Below are positions 6,709 through 14,316 of a stretch of DNA of 29,377 nt, in pieces. Under the pieces are notes generated by a model. That model was not told where the DNA came from. It saw only the letters and a program-made list of their open reading frames with translations, and searched no databases. Source of the DNA: an uncultured Oscillospiraceae bacterium (GTDB taxonomy: Bacteria; Bacillota; Clostridia; Oscillospirales; Oscillospiraceae); NCBI GenBank assembly GCA_934572325.1, contig CAKTKT010000021.1, positions 1 through 29,377 on the forward strand. Direction: 5' to 3'. The position numbers and the translations under genes were made by a program. Numbering within the stretch: position 1 is the first letter of the stretch; every line of letters begins with the position of its first letter.

Positions 6709-8559
6709 TCAGCTTCCGGTGCACGCATCGGCGAGCATGCTGAGAAAGGCGTTTACGTCGCTCACCTCCCATGCGAGCGCGCCGCCGCCGCTGACGCCGT
6801 CGGGATAGATAAGCTGTGTTCCGCTGCGGCGCGCGTCATACGAATCCTTGAGTATGGCGACGGGGGCGTCAGACTCCCAGTCGCCGAGCGGAACGATGTC
6901 CGCCGTGCCGATGTCGAGTATCGCCTGACACTGCTCGTAGTTATACGCCCTGCGCCCGTCCGCGTTCGTGACCGCGCCCTCGACGAAATAGGCAATGTCG
7001 TCAAAGTGTGCGCTGTCGCTGCCGTAATACTCCTCGATGAGATAGCCGTCGCGGCGCTGAGCGGCGGCGTTTGCCACGACGAACATCGCCGACACCTCCT
7101 CGCTGACCGTGAGCGCGCCGTCGGCGAGGGCATAGTTTGTCACGCACTGGTGGATATATCCGTTTTCATCGGTATAGCTGTACCACGAGACGAGCCTGTC
7201 CGCGCCCGAGGCGTCGGTGATGAGCCAGCGCGTTGCGCCGGTCCCGTCCTCCGCGCTGCCGCCGGTGCAGTGCTCCTGCGCAAGGCAGCGCGTCAGCCCG
7301 CCGTCATAATCCCACAGCTCCTCATGCAGGCACCACCGCGCCTCGCCGTTCTCGCCGACGCTGTACGGTCGGTTTTCCTCCGAAAAGCTCTGGTCTATAT
7401 AGTAAAGATACAGCTCGTACTGCCCGTCAAGGTCGAAGTCGAGAAGTCTGGCATACGCCAGCCCCTGTGCGCCCGTCGTCGTCTGACATACGCCGAAGCG
7501 TCCGGTGTAGTCCGTTATCACGCCGATGTATGCCTGTGCCTGCTCGCTCGTGAGCTGAGCCGCCGCGGGCACGCCGCCCTGTGGCAGCGCCGCGTCATCG
7601 TGCGCCGCCGCATCCGGCTCGTCGCTGAACGAGGAGAGGTTATCCGACGCTGTAGCCTTTGCGCGGCGCACGTCCATTATCCCGCGCACGGCGAGTGCGC
7701 CGACGACAACACCCGTGACCAGAAGCCCGCAGGCGAGCGCCCGCGTTCCCATTCGTGCGCCGCGCGATGCGCGCTCATGCGGCGTCGGGCGCATCGGGCG
7801 CTTTTTTTCACCCTCGCGCGGCGCGGGCGCTTCCCGCCCGTCGGAGCGCCGCTTTGGCTGCTCGCGCCGCTGCGGCTCGTCGGCGGTCGTCACGCGCAGG
7901 GCGGAGACGTAGCCGCACTTTTGCGCGACGGTCGTGCCGATGCTGAGCGTGATGGCGGGCGTGAGCGCCGTCTCCCCGCGTAGCTGCTCAAGCGCGGTCT
8001 TGAGCTGTGTGGGCGTGACGCCGTGCTCCGCGCCGGCGCTGTCGCGGTAGATGCAAAGGCTCTTTTCCGCAACGTCCAGACAGGTTTTCACCGTGCTCTC
8101 CCCGCAGCGCATCACGGAGCCGATCTGCGCGAGCGACATATCATCAACATACCTGAACACAACGGCGATGCGCTGCATATCCGAAAGGCGGCTGAGCGCG
8201 TCCGCGCAGAAGCGGCGCCGCGTATCATCGTCGGCATTGACCGGCGGAGGCGCGGCGGCGGCGGACGGCGCGGCGGACGCCGGTGTCTTGTGCCGCTTGA
8301 GACGGGCATAGCAGAGGTTGCCCGCGATGGCGCACAGCCACGTCTCCGCCGTTGCGGGCGTTCTGAGCTTTTCAAGACTGCGGAACGCCGCCACGAACGT
8401 GTCCTGAACCGCATCCCAAGCGCTCTCGTCACTTTTCAGCACGGTTTTAGCGTGAAAATATATGTTATCCTTCGTTGCAAGGTATATCGCCTCGTATGCG
8501 CGCGTGTCGCCGCCGAGCACCCGCTCCACCAGCGCCGCCAGCTCTTTTTTGTCCGCCAT
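6709..8559 (-). CDS. ECF-type sigma factor fused to a membrane segment and an extracellular domain
   Basis: A 616-residue single-chain protein. Residues 10-90 match sigma-70 region 2 (DAVQDTFVAAFRSL, TWLCAIAGNLCYARLKR). Residues 113-170 match region 4 (LSDMQRIAVVFRYVDDMSLAQIG, then STVKTCLDVAEKSL). A basic, Pro/Arg-rich linker (225-270) leads to one membrane helix (about 273-293). The remaining ~320 residues should lie outside the cell and include a calcium-loop-like DFDLDGQYEL (374-383), several cysteines and many aromatic residues. Standard ECF proteins are under 200 residues and soluble. The start at 8559 has GGGAG upstream. The gene is monocistronic, with its own promoter and terminator and no separate anti-sigma gene nearby. 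The ectodomain is not recognised. It may be a membrane-bound sensor-sigma or may need cleavage to act; both are inference. Confidence 0.85.
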   Translation of the reverse strand: MADKKELAALVERVLGGDTRAYEAIYLATKDNIYFHAKTVLKSDESAWDAVQDTFVAAFRSLEKLRTPATAETWLCAIAGNLCYARLKRHKTPASAAPSAAAAPPPVNADDDTRRRFCADALSRLSDMQRIAVVFRYVDDMSLAQIGSVMRCGESTVKTCLDVAEKSLCIYRDSAGAEHGVTPTQLKTALEQLRGETALTPAITLSIGTTVAQKCGYVSALRVTTADEPQRREQPKRRSDGREAPAPREGEKKRPMRPTPHERASRGARMGTRALACGLLVTGVVVGALAVRGIMDVRRAKATASDNLSSFSDEPDAAAHDDAALPQGGVPAAAQLTSEQAQAYIGVITDYTGRFGVCQTTTGAQGLAYARLLDFDLDGQYELYLYYIDQSFSEENRPYSVGENGEARWCLHEELWDYDGGLTRCLAQEHCTGGSAEDGTGATRWLITDASGADRLVSWYSYTDENGYIHQCVTNYALADGALTVSEEVSAMFVVANAAAQRRDGYLIEEYYGSDSAHFDDIAYFVEGAVTNADGRRAYNYEQCQAILDIGTADIVPLGDWESDAPVAILKDSYDARRSGTQLIYPDGVSGGGALAWEVSDVNAFLSMLADACTGS

Positions 8560-8618
8560 ATGCCGCTCCCGTCTCTGCCGTATCCCGAAATATCGTTAAA
8601 CATAAAATAGGTGACATA

Positions 8619-8648
8619 ATTATAGCATAGCTCCCCCGCAACATACAA
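8619..8648 (-). promoter_or_regulatory. Promoter of the sigma-fusion gene
   Basis: On the minus strand TTGTAT (8643-8648), an 18-nt spacer and a perfect TATAAT (8619-8624), about 60 nt before the start codon. The -35 is weak. It looks like a sigma-A promoter rather than an ECF-type one. Confidence 0.5.
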
Positions 8649-8676
8649 GCACCCAAATCGAAAAAAGGCGAAAAAT

Positions 8677-8705
8677 TTGAGCGCGCCGAAAACAGGCGCG
8701 CTCAA
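8677..8705 (-). terminator. Intrinsic terminator of the P-type ATPase operon
   Basis: An 11-bp perfect stem, TTGAGCGCGCC (8677-8687) with GGCGCGCTCAA (8695-8705), and a 7-nt loop. On the minus strand the stem runs into AATTTTTC. It lies 15 nt after the ATPase stop codon and insulates the sigma gene. Confidence 0.8.
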
Positions 8706-8719
8706 GCCGCATTTATGCG

Positions 8720-10792
8720 CTATTCGTCCAGCAGATCGGTCATGCTCTCAAGACTGATCATCAGCGTGGATATATTGTGCAGCAGCGCCGAGGTCGCCGG
8801 AGGCAGAACGCCCGCAACGCCAAGGCAGATGAGCAGGAAATTGAAGCTGATTATCTTGTGGTAATTGCCGCGGATGCGCGCCATGAGCGCATCGCTCAGG
8901 CGCTTGAGCGTGAGGAGCGAATGGAGATCGTTCGCGCTGACCGTGATGTCGGCGACCTCGCGCGCGATCGCCGCGCCGTCGCTGATGGCAATGCCCGCGT
9001 CCGCCTCGGACAGCGCCGGAGAGTCGTTCACCCCGTCGCCGAGCATTATGACCCTGCGCCCCGCCGCGCGCTCGGCGCGGATGAAGCTCGCCTTGTCCTC
9101 CGGCAGCACTCCGGCATATACCTCGTCCACGCCGACGGCGGCGGCGACGGAACGCGCAGTGGCTTCATTGTCGCCCGTCATCATCACGAGCTTGGGGATG
9201 CCCAGCCTATGCAGTCCGTCAATGACCTCGCGCGCCTCGCTGCGCAGCGGATCTTCAATGCAGATGACCGCCGCGAGCACGCCGGATATGCCGAGGTAGA
9301 GATGCGAATACTCGCTCGGCAGCGCGTCAAAGCGCGGCTGCTCCCCCTCGGGGATGACGCAGTGCTCATCGTCAAAGATGAAGTGCCAACTGCCGATGAC
9401 TACCTTCTCGCCGTCAACGCTGCTCGACACGCCGTGCGCCACGATATAGTCCACGCGGGAGTGCCGCTCCTCATGGCGCAGACCGCGCCTCTGCGCCTCT
9501 GCGATGACGGCTTTTGCCATGGAGTGCGGGTAGTGCTCCTCCAGACACGCCGCGAGGCGAAGCATATCCTCCTCGCCCTTGCCGCCGAACGTGACCACAT
9601 CGACGACACGCGGCTGCGCGTGCGTGAGCGTGCCTGTCTTGTCGAAAACGAACGTCTCCGCCTCGGAGACCGCCTCCAGAAACCGCCCGCCCTTTACGGA
9701 GAGCTTGCAGGCGCTCGCCTCCTTCATCGCGGAGAGCACCGCGATGGGCATGGAGAGCTTGAGCGCGCAGGAGAAATCGACCATCAGCACGGCAAGGGCG
9801 CGTGTGGGATCGCGTGTGATGAGCCAGATGAGCGCCGTTGCGCCGAGACTGTACGGCACAAGTCTGTCCGCCAGATGCGCCGCCTTGCTCTCCGCTCCGG
9901 ACTTGAGCTTTTCCGACTCCTCTATCATCCGCACGATGCGGTCATACCGCCCCGCGCCGCTGCATTTATCCACGCGGACAGAGCCGCTGCCCTCCTCCAC
10001 GACCGTGCCGGCGTAGACGTAGCCGCCCTCGCATCTGCGCACGGGCAGCGGCTCGCCGGTGATGGACGCCTGATTGACCATGAGCTCCCCGCCGACCACC
10101 TTGCCGTCGAGCGGGATCATGTTGCCGGTGCTGACCGTTATCACGTCGCCGGGCTTCACATCGCCCACATTGACGAGCACGTCGCCCGCCTCGGTCTGCA
10201 GCCAGACCTTGTCAACATTGAGCGCCATGCTGCGCGCGAGATCCGCCACGGACTTTTTGTGCGTCCACTCGTCCAGCGTCTCCCCCACGCCGAGCAGGAA
10301 CATTATCGAACCCGCCGTGGCAAAATCGCCCCGCAGCATCGACACGGCGATCGCCGTCGCGTCGAGCACGGGCACTTGTATCTTCCCGCGCACAAGGCAG
10401 CAAAGCCCCGCCCTTATATAATGCAGCGAGCGCCACAGCGTCATCGCCGTGCGCACGGGCGCGGGCAGGAGGAGCTTATTTATGCACCGGCGCAGCACCG
10501 CGTTGACAAGCCTGTCCTGATACTCCCTGTCCAGCGCGCGCGTGCTGTGCTCCGGCGCGAGCTGCGCCGACGCATCATACGAAAAGACCGAAAGCGCCGC
10601 AGTCACGTCGCCGCGCGGCGAGGAATAGACGATAACCGCGTCGCAGGTGCGGTCATACACCTTCACCTCGCTCACGCCCGCGACGGCGCGCAGGTACGCC
10701 TCCAATATGTCCGCCTGCAAAAGCGTCATGCGCGGCTGCGCCATGCGCACGCGCATACGCCCCGGCGTTTCATGCAGGATCGTGCATTTCAT
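8720..10792 (-). CDS. P1B-type heavy-metal-translocating ATPase with atypical S-C-A metal motif
   Basis: A 690-residue metal-transporting P-type ATPase in the inner membrane. Visible motifs: actuator TGE (245-247), phosphorylation DKTGTLT with D384, EEHYPHS around 418-424 in place of the usual SEHP, MTGDN (538-542) and hinge GDGVNDSPAL (585-594). The N-terminus (1-75, with ETPGRMRVR) looks like an HMA_2-type ferredoxin-like domain without a CxxC metal site. The intramembrane triplet that is CPC, CPH, SPC or TPC in known groups reads S341-C342-A343 in DFSCALKLSMP, so the metal cannot be predicted. Final helices lie at about 649-681. It starts 3 nt after the DUF6110-like gene, forming a two-gene operon with it. 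Confidence 0.92.
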   Translation of the reverse strand: MKCTILHETPGRMRVRMAQPRMTLLQADILEAYLRAVAGVSEVKVYDRTCDAVIVYSSPRGDVTAALSVFSYDASAQLAPEHSTRALDREYQDRLVNAVLRRCINKLLLPAPVRTAMTLWRSLHYIRAGLCCLVRGKIQVPVLDATAIAVSMLRGDFATAGSIMFLLGVGETLDEWTHKKSVADLARSMALNVDKVWLQTEAGDVLVNVGDVKPGDVITVSTGNMIPLDGKVVGGELMVNQASITGEPLPVRRCEGGYVYAGTVVEEGSGSVRVDKCSGAGRYDRIVRMIEESEKLKSGAESKAAHLADRLVPYSLGATALIWLITRDPTRALAVLMVDFSCALKLSMPIAVLSAMKEASACKLSVKGGRFLEAVSEAETFVFDKTGTLTHAQPRVVDVVTFGGKGEEDMLRLAACLEEHYPHSMAKAVIAEAQRRGLRHEERHSRVDYIVAHGVSSSVDGEKVVIGSWHFIFDDEHCVIPEGEQPRFDALPSEYSHLYLGISGVLAAVICIEDPLRSEAREVIDGLHRLGIPKLVMMTGDNEATARSVAAAVGVDEVYAGVLPEDKASFIRAERAAGRRVIMLGDGVNDSPALSEADAGIAISDGAAIAREVADITVSANDLHSLLTLKRLSDALMARIRGNYHKIISFNFLLICLGVAGVLPPATSALLHNISTLMISLESMTDLLDE

Positions 10793-10795
10793 GGT

Positions 10796-11056
10796 TCATT
10801 CTGCCTTCTTTGCGCTGTCCTCAATGACTTCCTTTTCGACCTCGGCGGCGTACCTCTCGTTGAGGAGCTTCGCCTCGGCGAGAATATCGTCCGCGCTCTC
10901 CCTGATGCCGGTGGCGGTCGTCATGACGCAGTCTCTCGCGCGCAGAGCGGCGGCAGTCGTATGCACATACACCTTCTTCGCGTCGCGGCTGGCAAGAATC
11001 TTCAGTCCGGCAGTGCCGAACAGCACTCCTCCGGCAAATGCGACAAGCTTATTCAT
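10796..11056 (-). CDS. DUF6110-like small membrane protein
   Basis: An 86-residue protein with one N-terminal membrane segment (about residues 3-21, LVAFAGGVLFGTAGLKIL), followed by a basic stretch (ASRDAKKVYVH) and a long charged helix rich in Glu and Lys. I recognise the pattern as DUF6110-like from memory. ATG 11056 is preferred because GGGAGG lies 8 nt upstream; an ATG at 11062 is only 2 nt from it. The gene sits 3 nt before the P1B ATPase in the same direction, so it may be an accessory subunit, metal-binding partner or stability factor for the pump. No metal-binding motif is visible. Confidence 0.8.
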   Translation of the reverse strand: MNKLVAFAGGVLFGTAGLKILASRDAKKVYVHTTAAALRARDCVMTTATGIRESADDILAEAKLLNERYAAEVEKEVIEDSAKKAE

Positions 11057-11085
11057 GTTCATATCCTCCCTTTTATTTCTTTTTC

Positions 11086-11103
11086 GGTTAGCGTCGTCTA
11101 ACC
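11086..11103 (-). promoter_or_regulatory. Candidate operator: perfect inverted repeat
   Basis: GGTTAG (11086-11091), a 6-bp spacer and CTAACC (11098-11103) form a perfect palindrome 16 nt upstream of the Shine-Dalgarno sequence of the DUF6110/ATPase operon. The half-sites resemble those of DtxR/IdeR boxes (GGTTAG/CTAACC), but the 6-bp spacer differs from the nearly contiguous DtxR consensus. A second, imperfect inverted repeat (11118-11126 with 11133-11141) lies between it and the promoter. Binding by a metal-responsive repressor is inference. Confidence 0.4.
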
Positions 11104-11149
11104 ATTCGGTTTTTTTTACAGAGCGAGTATTTTCGTTCTGTAATTTATA

Positions 11150-11178
11150 TTTATATCACAACTGTGGCGCTTTTTCAA
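11150..11178 (-). promoter_or_regulatory. Promoter of the DUF6110/P1B ATPase operon
   Basis: On the minus strand TTGAAA (11173-11178), a 17-nt spacer and TATAAA (11150-11155), each hexamer 5 of 6 to consensus. The leader to the start codon would be about 85 nt and contains the two inverted repeats. Confidence 0.65.
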
Positions 11179-11320
11179 TACGTGTTTATGAATTTTTCTT
11201 TACATCCGCACATCCGCCGGTACGCCGGGGATTTTGGGCGGAGGTTTTTATAATTTATCTCAAAGTGATAAAAGAGGCGTCTCTCTTTTGTGGATAAGCG
11301 ACAAAATTTATGCGCCCCTA

Positions 11321-11349
11321 TTGACACCTTGCACAGGCAATGCTAAGAT
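11321..11349 (+). promoter_or_regulatory. Promoter of the lysine riboswitch/ABC transporter operon
   Basis: A perfect TTGACA (11321-11326), a 17-nt spacer and TAAGAT (11344-11349). Transcription would begin near 11356, about 25 nt before the riboswitch P1 stem. The stretch between 11179 and 11320 holds no other feature I can support. Confidence 0.75.
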
Positions 11350-11377
11350 ACGAGCAAATTGAATCGCTGATTTGAAT

Positions 11378-11545
11378 GTAGATAGAGGCGCGGTATCCAT
11401 CAGTAGCTTTCCTCCCTGTCAGGCAGCTTGGGGAAGCGAAAGGGGCCACCGCCGAAGCTGTGCGGAGAATGCCTGTTCTCCCTCGGCTGGGTCGGCAGAG
11501 AATATCTGCCGGACTGTCACATGTTTTTTGTGAAGCGCTATCACT
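11378..11545 (+). ncRNA. Lysine riboswitch (L-box) aptamer
   Basis: The region matches the L-box pattern known from Bacillus subtilis lysC. The P1 stem is GATAG (11381-11385) with CTATC (11538-11542). It is followed by AGAGGCGCGG, the AGTA motif (11402-11405), GAAAGGGG (11438-11445), GCCGAAGC (11451-11458), CGGCTGGG (11484-11491), the GGCAG/CTGCC hairpin near 11494-11509 and ACTGTCAC at 11513-11520. These are the conserved blocks of the five-way junction that binds lysine. The terminator that follows makes this a transcriptional off-switch: lysine should stabilise P1 and let the terminator form. AAGCG (11533-11537) could pair with CGCTT of the terminator's 5' arm as an antiterminator (inference). 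Confidence 0.9.
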
Positions 11546-11610
11546 GGCTTAAACGGCTTTCGGCAGCAGTGTATTTTCGCATCTTCAGTGCCGCCCTTGT
11601 CCGATTTTCC

Positions 11611-11640
11611 ATGAACCGCTTGACAAGCGGTTCATTTTTA
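11611..11640 (+). terminator. Riboswitch-controlled terminator
   Basis: An 11-bp perfect stem (11611-11621 with 11625-11635, core GAACCGCTT/AAGCGGTTC) with a 3-nt loop, followed by TTTTATTATA. It lies between the L-box aptamer and the first ABC gene and is the expected expression platform. Confidence 0.85.
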
Positions 11641-11708
11641 TTATATCCCTCCGGCGGATAAGCTAAAAAGCCGGAACGGCGCGCAAAGCGTTCGGGAAAG
11701 GAAGCAAA

Positions 11709-12605
11709 ATGAGAAGAAGAGTTATTTTATGCCTGTTGTCTCTTGTTATGGCGCTGGCGCTGTGCGCCTGCGGCAGCACCGCCGCGACCGACGCCGCCCC
11801 CGCCTCTGAAAAATCCGCCGCCTCCGGCAGCGGCGTTGAGGACGGCGTTCTCACCGTGGCGATGGAGTGCGCCTACGCCCCCTACAACTGGACGCAGAGC
11901 GACGACGCCAACGGCGCGGTGCCCATCTCCAACGTGCCCGGCTCTTACGCCAACGGCTACGACGTGATGATAGCGAAGAAGCTCTGCGAGGCGAACGGCT
12001 GGCAGCTTGAGATCGTCCAGTCCGACTGGGACTCTCTCGTTCCCGGCGTGCAGACCGGCACGTTCGACGCGGTCATCGCCGGTCAGTCCATGACGGCGGA
12101 GCGCGCCGAGCAGGTCGATTTCGCAGGTCCGTACTTCTATGCCACCATCGTGTGCCTGACGAAGGCGGACAGCCCCTTTGCAGATGCGAAGAGCATTGCC
12201 GACCTCGCGGGCGGAAGCTGCACCGCGCAGCTTGCCACCATCTGGTACGACCAGTGCCTGCCGCAGATCGCCGGCGCTGACGTGCAGCCCGCCGCCGAGA
12301 CCGCGCCCGCCATGCTCATGGCGCTTGAGACCGACACCGTTGACTTCGTCTGCACCGATATGCCCACCGCGCAGGGCGCTGTCGCGGCATACCCCGACAT
12401 GGTCATCCTCGACTTCTCCGGCACGGACGGCGACTTTCAGTTCTCCGACGAGGTCCGCGCGGAGAACGTCAACATCGGCATATCCCTGCGCAAGGGCAAC
12501 ACCGAGCTGAGAGACGCGCTCAACAGCGTCCTCTCCGCCATGACCGAGGACGACTTCAACGCCCTCATGGCGCAGGCGATCTCCGTCCAGCCCCTCAGCG
12601 AATAA
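11709..12605 (+). CDS. Amino acid ABC transporter substrate-binding lipoprotein (probably lysine)
   Basis: A 298-residue family 3 solute-binding protein (SBP_bac_3). It has a lipoprotein signal peptide ending in LCAC, with Cys21 as the lipidated residue, then a Ser/Ala-rich spacer and the binding domain from about residue 52 (LTVAMECAYAPYNW). The sequence shows the usual GYDVMIAKKL, FDAVIAGQSMTAERAEQVDFAGPY and NIGISLRKGN blocks. It sits outside the cell, anchored to the membrane, and hands its ligand to the permease encoded next. The upstream L-box gives the ligand class: lysine or a close relative. The ATG at 11709 follows AAAGGAAG. A GC hairpin separates it from the permease gene. Confidence 0.93.
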   Translation: MRRRVILCLLSLVMALALCACGSTAATDAAPASEKSAASGSGVEDGVLTVAMECAYAPYNWTQSDDANGAVPISNVPGSYANGYDVMIAKKLCEANGWQLEIVQSDWDSLVPGVQTGTFDAVIAGQSMTAERAEQVDFAGPYFYATIVCLTKADSPFADAKSIADLAGGSCTAQLATIWYDQCLPQIAGADVQPAAETAPAMLMALETDTVDFVCTDMPTAQGAVAAYPDMVILDFSGTDGDFQFSDEVRAENVNIGISLRKGNTELRDALNSVLSAMTEDDFNALMAQAISVQPLSE

Positions 12606-12622
12606 TATCCCCGATATACCGG

Positions 12623-12648
12623 CGCGCGGCGGGTCAGCCCGCCGCGCG
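12623..12648 (+). other. Strong GC hairpin between binding-protein and permease genes
   Basis: An 11-bp perfect stem, CGCGCGGCGGG (12623-12633) with CCCGCCGCGCG (12638-12648), and a 4-nt loop. There is no T run after it. Such structures after a binding-protein gene commonly protect the upstream mRNA end and cause the binding protein to be made in excess over the membrane parts. Confidence 0.6.
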
Positions 12649-12673
12649 ATCAAAATGTGAAGGATGATACCCC

Positions 12674-13549
12674 ATGGATAAATTCGTGCAGCTCGGCAGC
12701 GACATTGCCAAGCTCTGGTCAAAATACAGCGGCTTATATCTAAGCGGCGTCGGCAACACGCTCCTGCTCGCGCTCAGCGCGACGTTCATCGGCTGCGTTA
12801 TCGGGTTCGTATGCGGCGTGCTGAACACCATCCCCTGCTCGAAAAACGACTCCGGCGTGAAGAAATTCTTCGTGGGGCTCGTGCGCGTGCTCGTGCGCGT
12901 CTACGTGGAGGTTTTCCGCGGCACGCCCATGGTGCTTCAGGCGGTGTTCATCTACTACGGTCTGCCGTATTTCACCGACAACGCCGTGAAGTTCTCCGGC
13001 ATCTGGCCGGCGGCGCTGCTGGTCGTGTCCGTCAACACGGGCGCGTACATGGCGGAGTCCGTGCGCGGCGGCATCATCTCCATCCCCGTCGGGCAGACCG
13101 AGGGCGCAAAAGCCATCGGCATGACCCATGTGCAGACGATGGTGAACGTCATACTGCCGCAGGCGCTGAGAAACATCATGCCGCAGATAGGCAACAACTT
13201 CATCATAAACGTGAAGGACACCTCCGTCATGTTCATCATCGGCTTTCCCGATTTCTTCGCGGCGCACCGCGCGGCGGTCGGCGCGAGCTATCTGTACTTC
13301 CCCTCCGCCACGGTGGAGATGCTGGGGTATCTGACGATGACGCTCATAGCGTCGTTCCTCCTGCGCCGGCTGGAGCGGCGGCTCGACGGCGACGGCAGCT
13401 ATGAGCTGGCGAGCGGGGATCAGCTCGTCATGGCAGCCGGAACGTACAGCCACCCCGACCGCGGCACGCCCTTTGACGAGCGCAGCGCCGAGTTTGACGA
13501 GCGCGCGCTCAGCCGCACGAGAAATTCATCCGCGAGAGGGGAGCGATAA
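12674..13549 (+). CDS. Amino acid ABC transporter permease (HisM/GlnP type)
   Basis: A 291-residue membrane subunit of a polar amino acid importer. About five membrane helices lie within residues 20-232. FRGTPMVLQAVFIYYGLP (81-98) and the cytoplasmic EAA loop that docks on the ATPase (EGAKAIGMTHVQTMVNVILPQA, 143-164) are both clear. The ATG at 12674 follows AAGGATG. Unusually, a charged tail of about 55 residues (238-291, rich in Asp, Glu, Arg and Ser) extends beyond the last helix, where family members normally stop within a few residues. The ATPase gene starts 2 nt after its stop. Confidence 0.93.
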   Translation: MDKFVQLGSDIAKLWSKYSGLYLSGVGNTLLLALSATFIGCVIGFVCGVLNTIPCSKNDSGVKKFFVGLVRVLVRVYVEVFRGTPMVLQAVFIYYGLPYFTDNAVKFSGIWPAALLVVSVNTGAYMAESVRGGIISIPVGQTEGAKAIGMTHVQTMVNVILPQALRNIMPQIGNNFIINVKDTSVMFIIGFPDFFAAHRAAVGASYLYFPSATVEMLGYLTMTLIASFLLRRLERRLDGDGSYELASGDQLVMAAGTYSHPDRGTPFDERSAEFDERALSRTRNSSARGER

Positions 13550-13551
13550 CG

Positions 13552-14292
13552 ATGGGCGAAAAAATATTGCAGATAAACCACCTTTCAAAGTCCTTCGGCA
13601 CGCACGAGGTGCTGCGCGACATCGACTTCTCCGTGGAAAAGGGCGACGTTATCAGCATCATCGGTGCGTCCGGCTCGGGCAAGTCCACGCTTCTGCGCTG
13701 CATCAACCTCCTTGAAACGCCGACCTCCGGCGAGATACTCTACCACGGCAAAAACGTCGTCGGGCGCGGCGTGAACGCGCCGGAATACCGCTCGCACGTG
13801 GGCATGGTGTTCCAGAGCTTCAATCTTTTCGACAACATGACGGTGCTGGAAAACTGCATCGTCGGGCAGGTCAAGGTGCTCGGGCGCAGCCGCGCCGACG
13901 CGCGCGGGCACGCTCTGCGCTATCTCGACCATGTCGGCATGACGCCGTACATCAACGCCCGACCGCGGCAGATCTCCGGCGGGCAGAAGCAGCGCGTGGC
14001 AATCGCGCGCGCGATGGCGATGGATCCGGAGGCGCTGCTCTTCGACGAGCCGACGAGCGCGCTTGACCCCGAGATGGTGGGCGAGGTGCTCACCGTCATG
14101 AAGACCCTCGCCGACGAGGGCATGACGATGCTGGTTGTGACGCACGAGATGGCGTTCGCGCGAGACGTGAGCACGCACGTCATCTATATGAACAACGGCG
14201 TCATCTGCGAGCAGGGCGCGCCGGACGTGCTCTTCACCGACCCTCGGCAGCCGGAAACGCGCGACTTTCTCGCCCGCTTCCGCAGGGGGTAA
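13552..14292 (+). CDS. Amino acid ABC transporter ATP-binding protein (GlnQ type)
   Basis: A 246-residue ATPase subunit with all nucleotide-binding motifs: Walker A GASGSGKS (38-45), Q-loop Gln88 (GMVFQSFNLF), signature ISGGQ (141-145), Walker B LLFDEP (162-167) and the switch histidine H198 (VTHEM). Length and sequence are those of polar amino acid importers. Together with the lipoprotein and permease it forms a complete importer, placed under lysine control by the riboswitch. It starts 2 nt after the permease stop. The original terminator seems to be displaced downstream by an inserted element. Confidence 0.95.
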   Translation: MGEKILQINHLSKSFGTHEVLRDIDFSVEKGDVISIIGASGSGKSTLLRCINLLETPTSGEILYHGKNVVGRGVNAPEYRSHVGMVFQSFNLFDNMTVLENCIVGQVKVLGRSRADARGHALRYLDHVGMTPYINARPRQISGGQKQRVAIARAMAMDPEALLFDEPTSALDPEMVGEVLTVMKTLADEGMTMLVVTHEMAFARDVSTHVIYMNNGVICEQGAPDVLFTDPRQPETRDFLARFRRG

Positions 14293-14305
14293 AACGTATA
14301 TTGCT

Positions 14306-14316
14306 AATAAGCCGCC
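14306..14316. repeat. Direct repeat, left copy (candidate target-site duplication)
   Basis: AATAAGCCGCC, repeated exactly at 14519-14529 on the other side of the hairpin element. The right copy is part of a terminator stem, which suggests the left copy arose by duplication on insertion. Confidence 0.55.

Noticed and set aside
8777..11101. A 774-codon plus-strand open frame opposite the P-type ATPase
   Set aside because: It is antisense to a gene with all P-type ATPase motifs; its product is rich in His and Arg, typical of the opposite strand in GC-rich DNA.
11289..11297. A perfect DnaA box (TTATCCACA on the minus strand)
   Set aside because: A single isolated box; no cluster of boxes, AT-rich unwinding element or dnaA/dnaN genes nearby, so not an origin.
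11428..11661. A 77-codon open frame on the plus strand upstream of the binding-protein gene
   Set aside because: It lies wholly within the lysine riboswitch and its terminator, has no ribosome site, and the conserved L-box blocks explain the sequence better.
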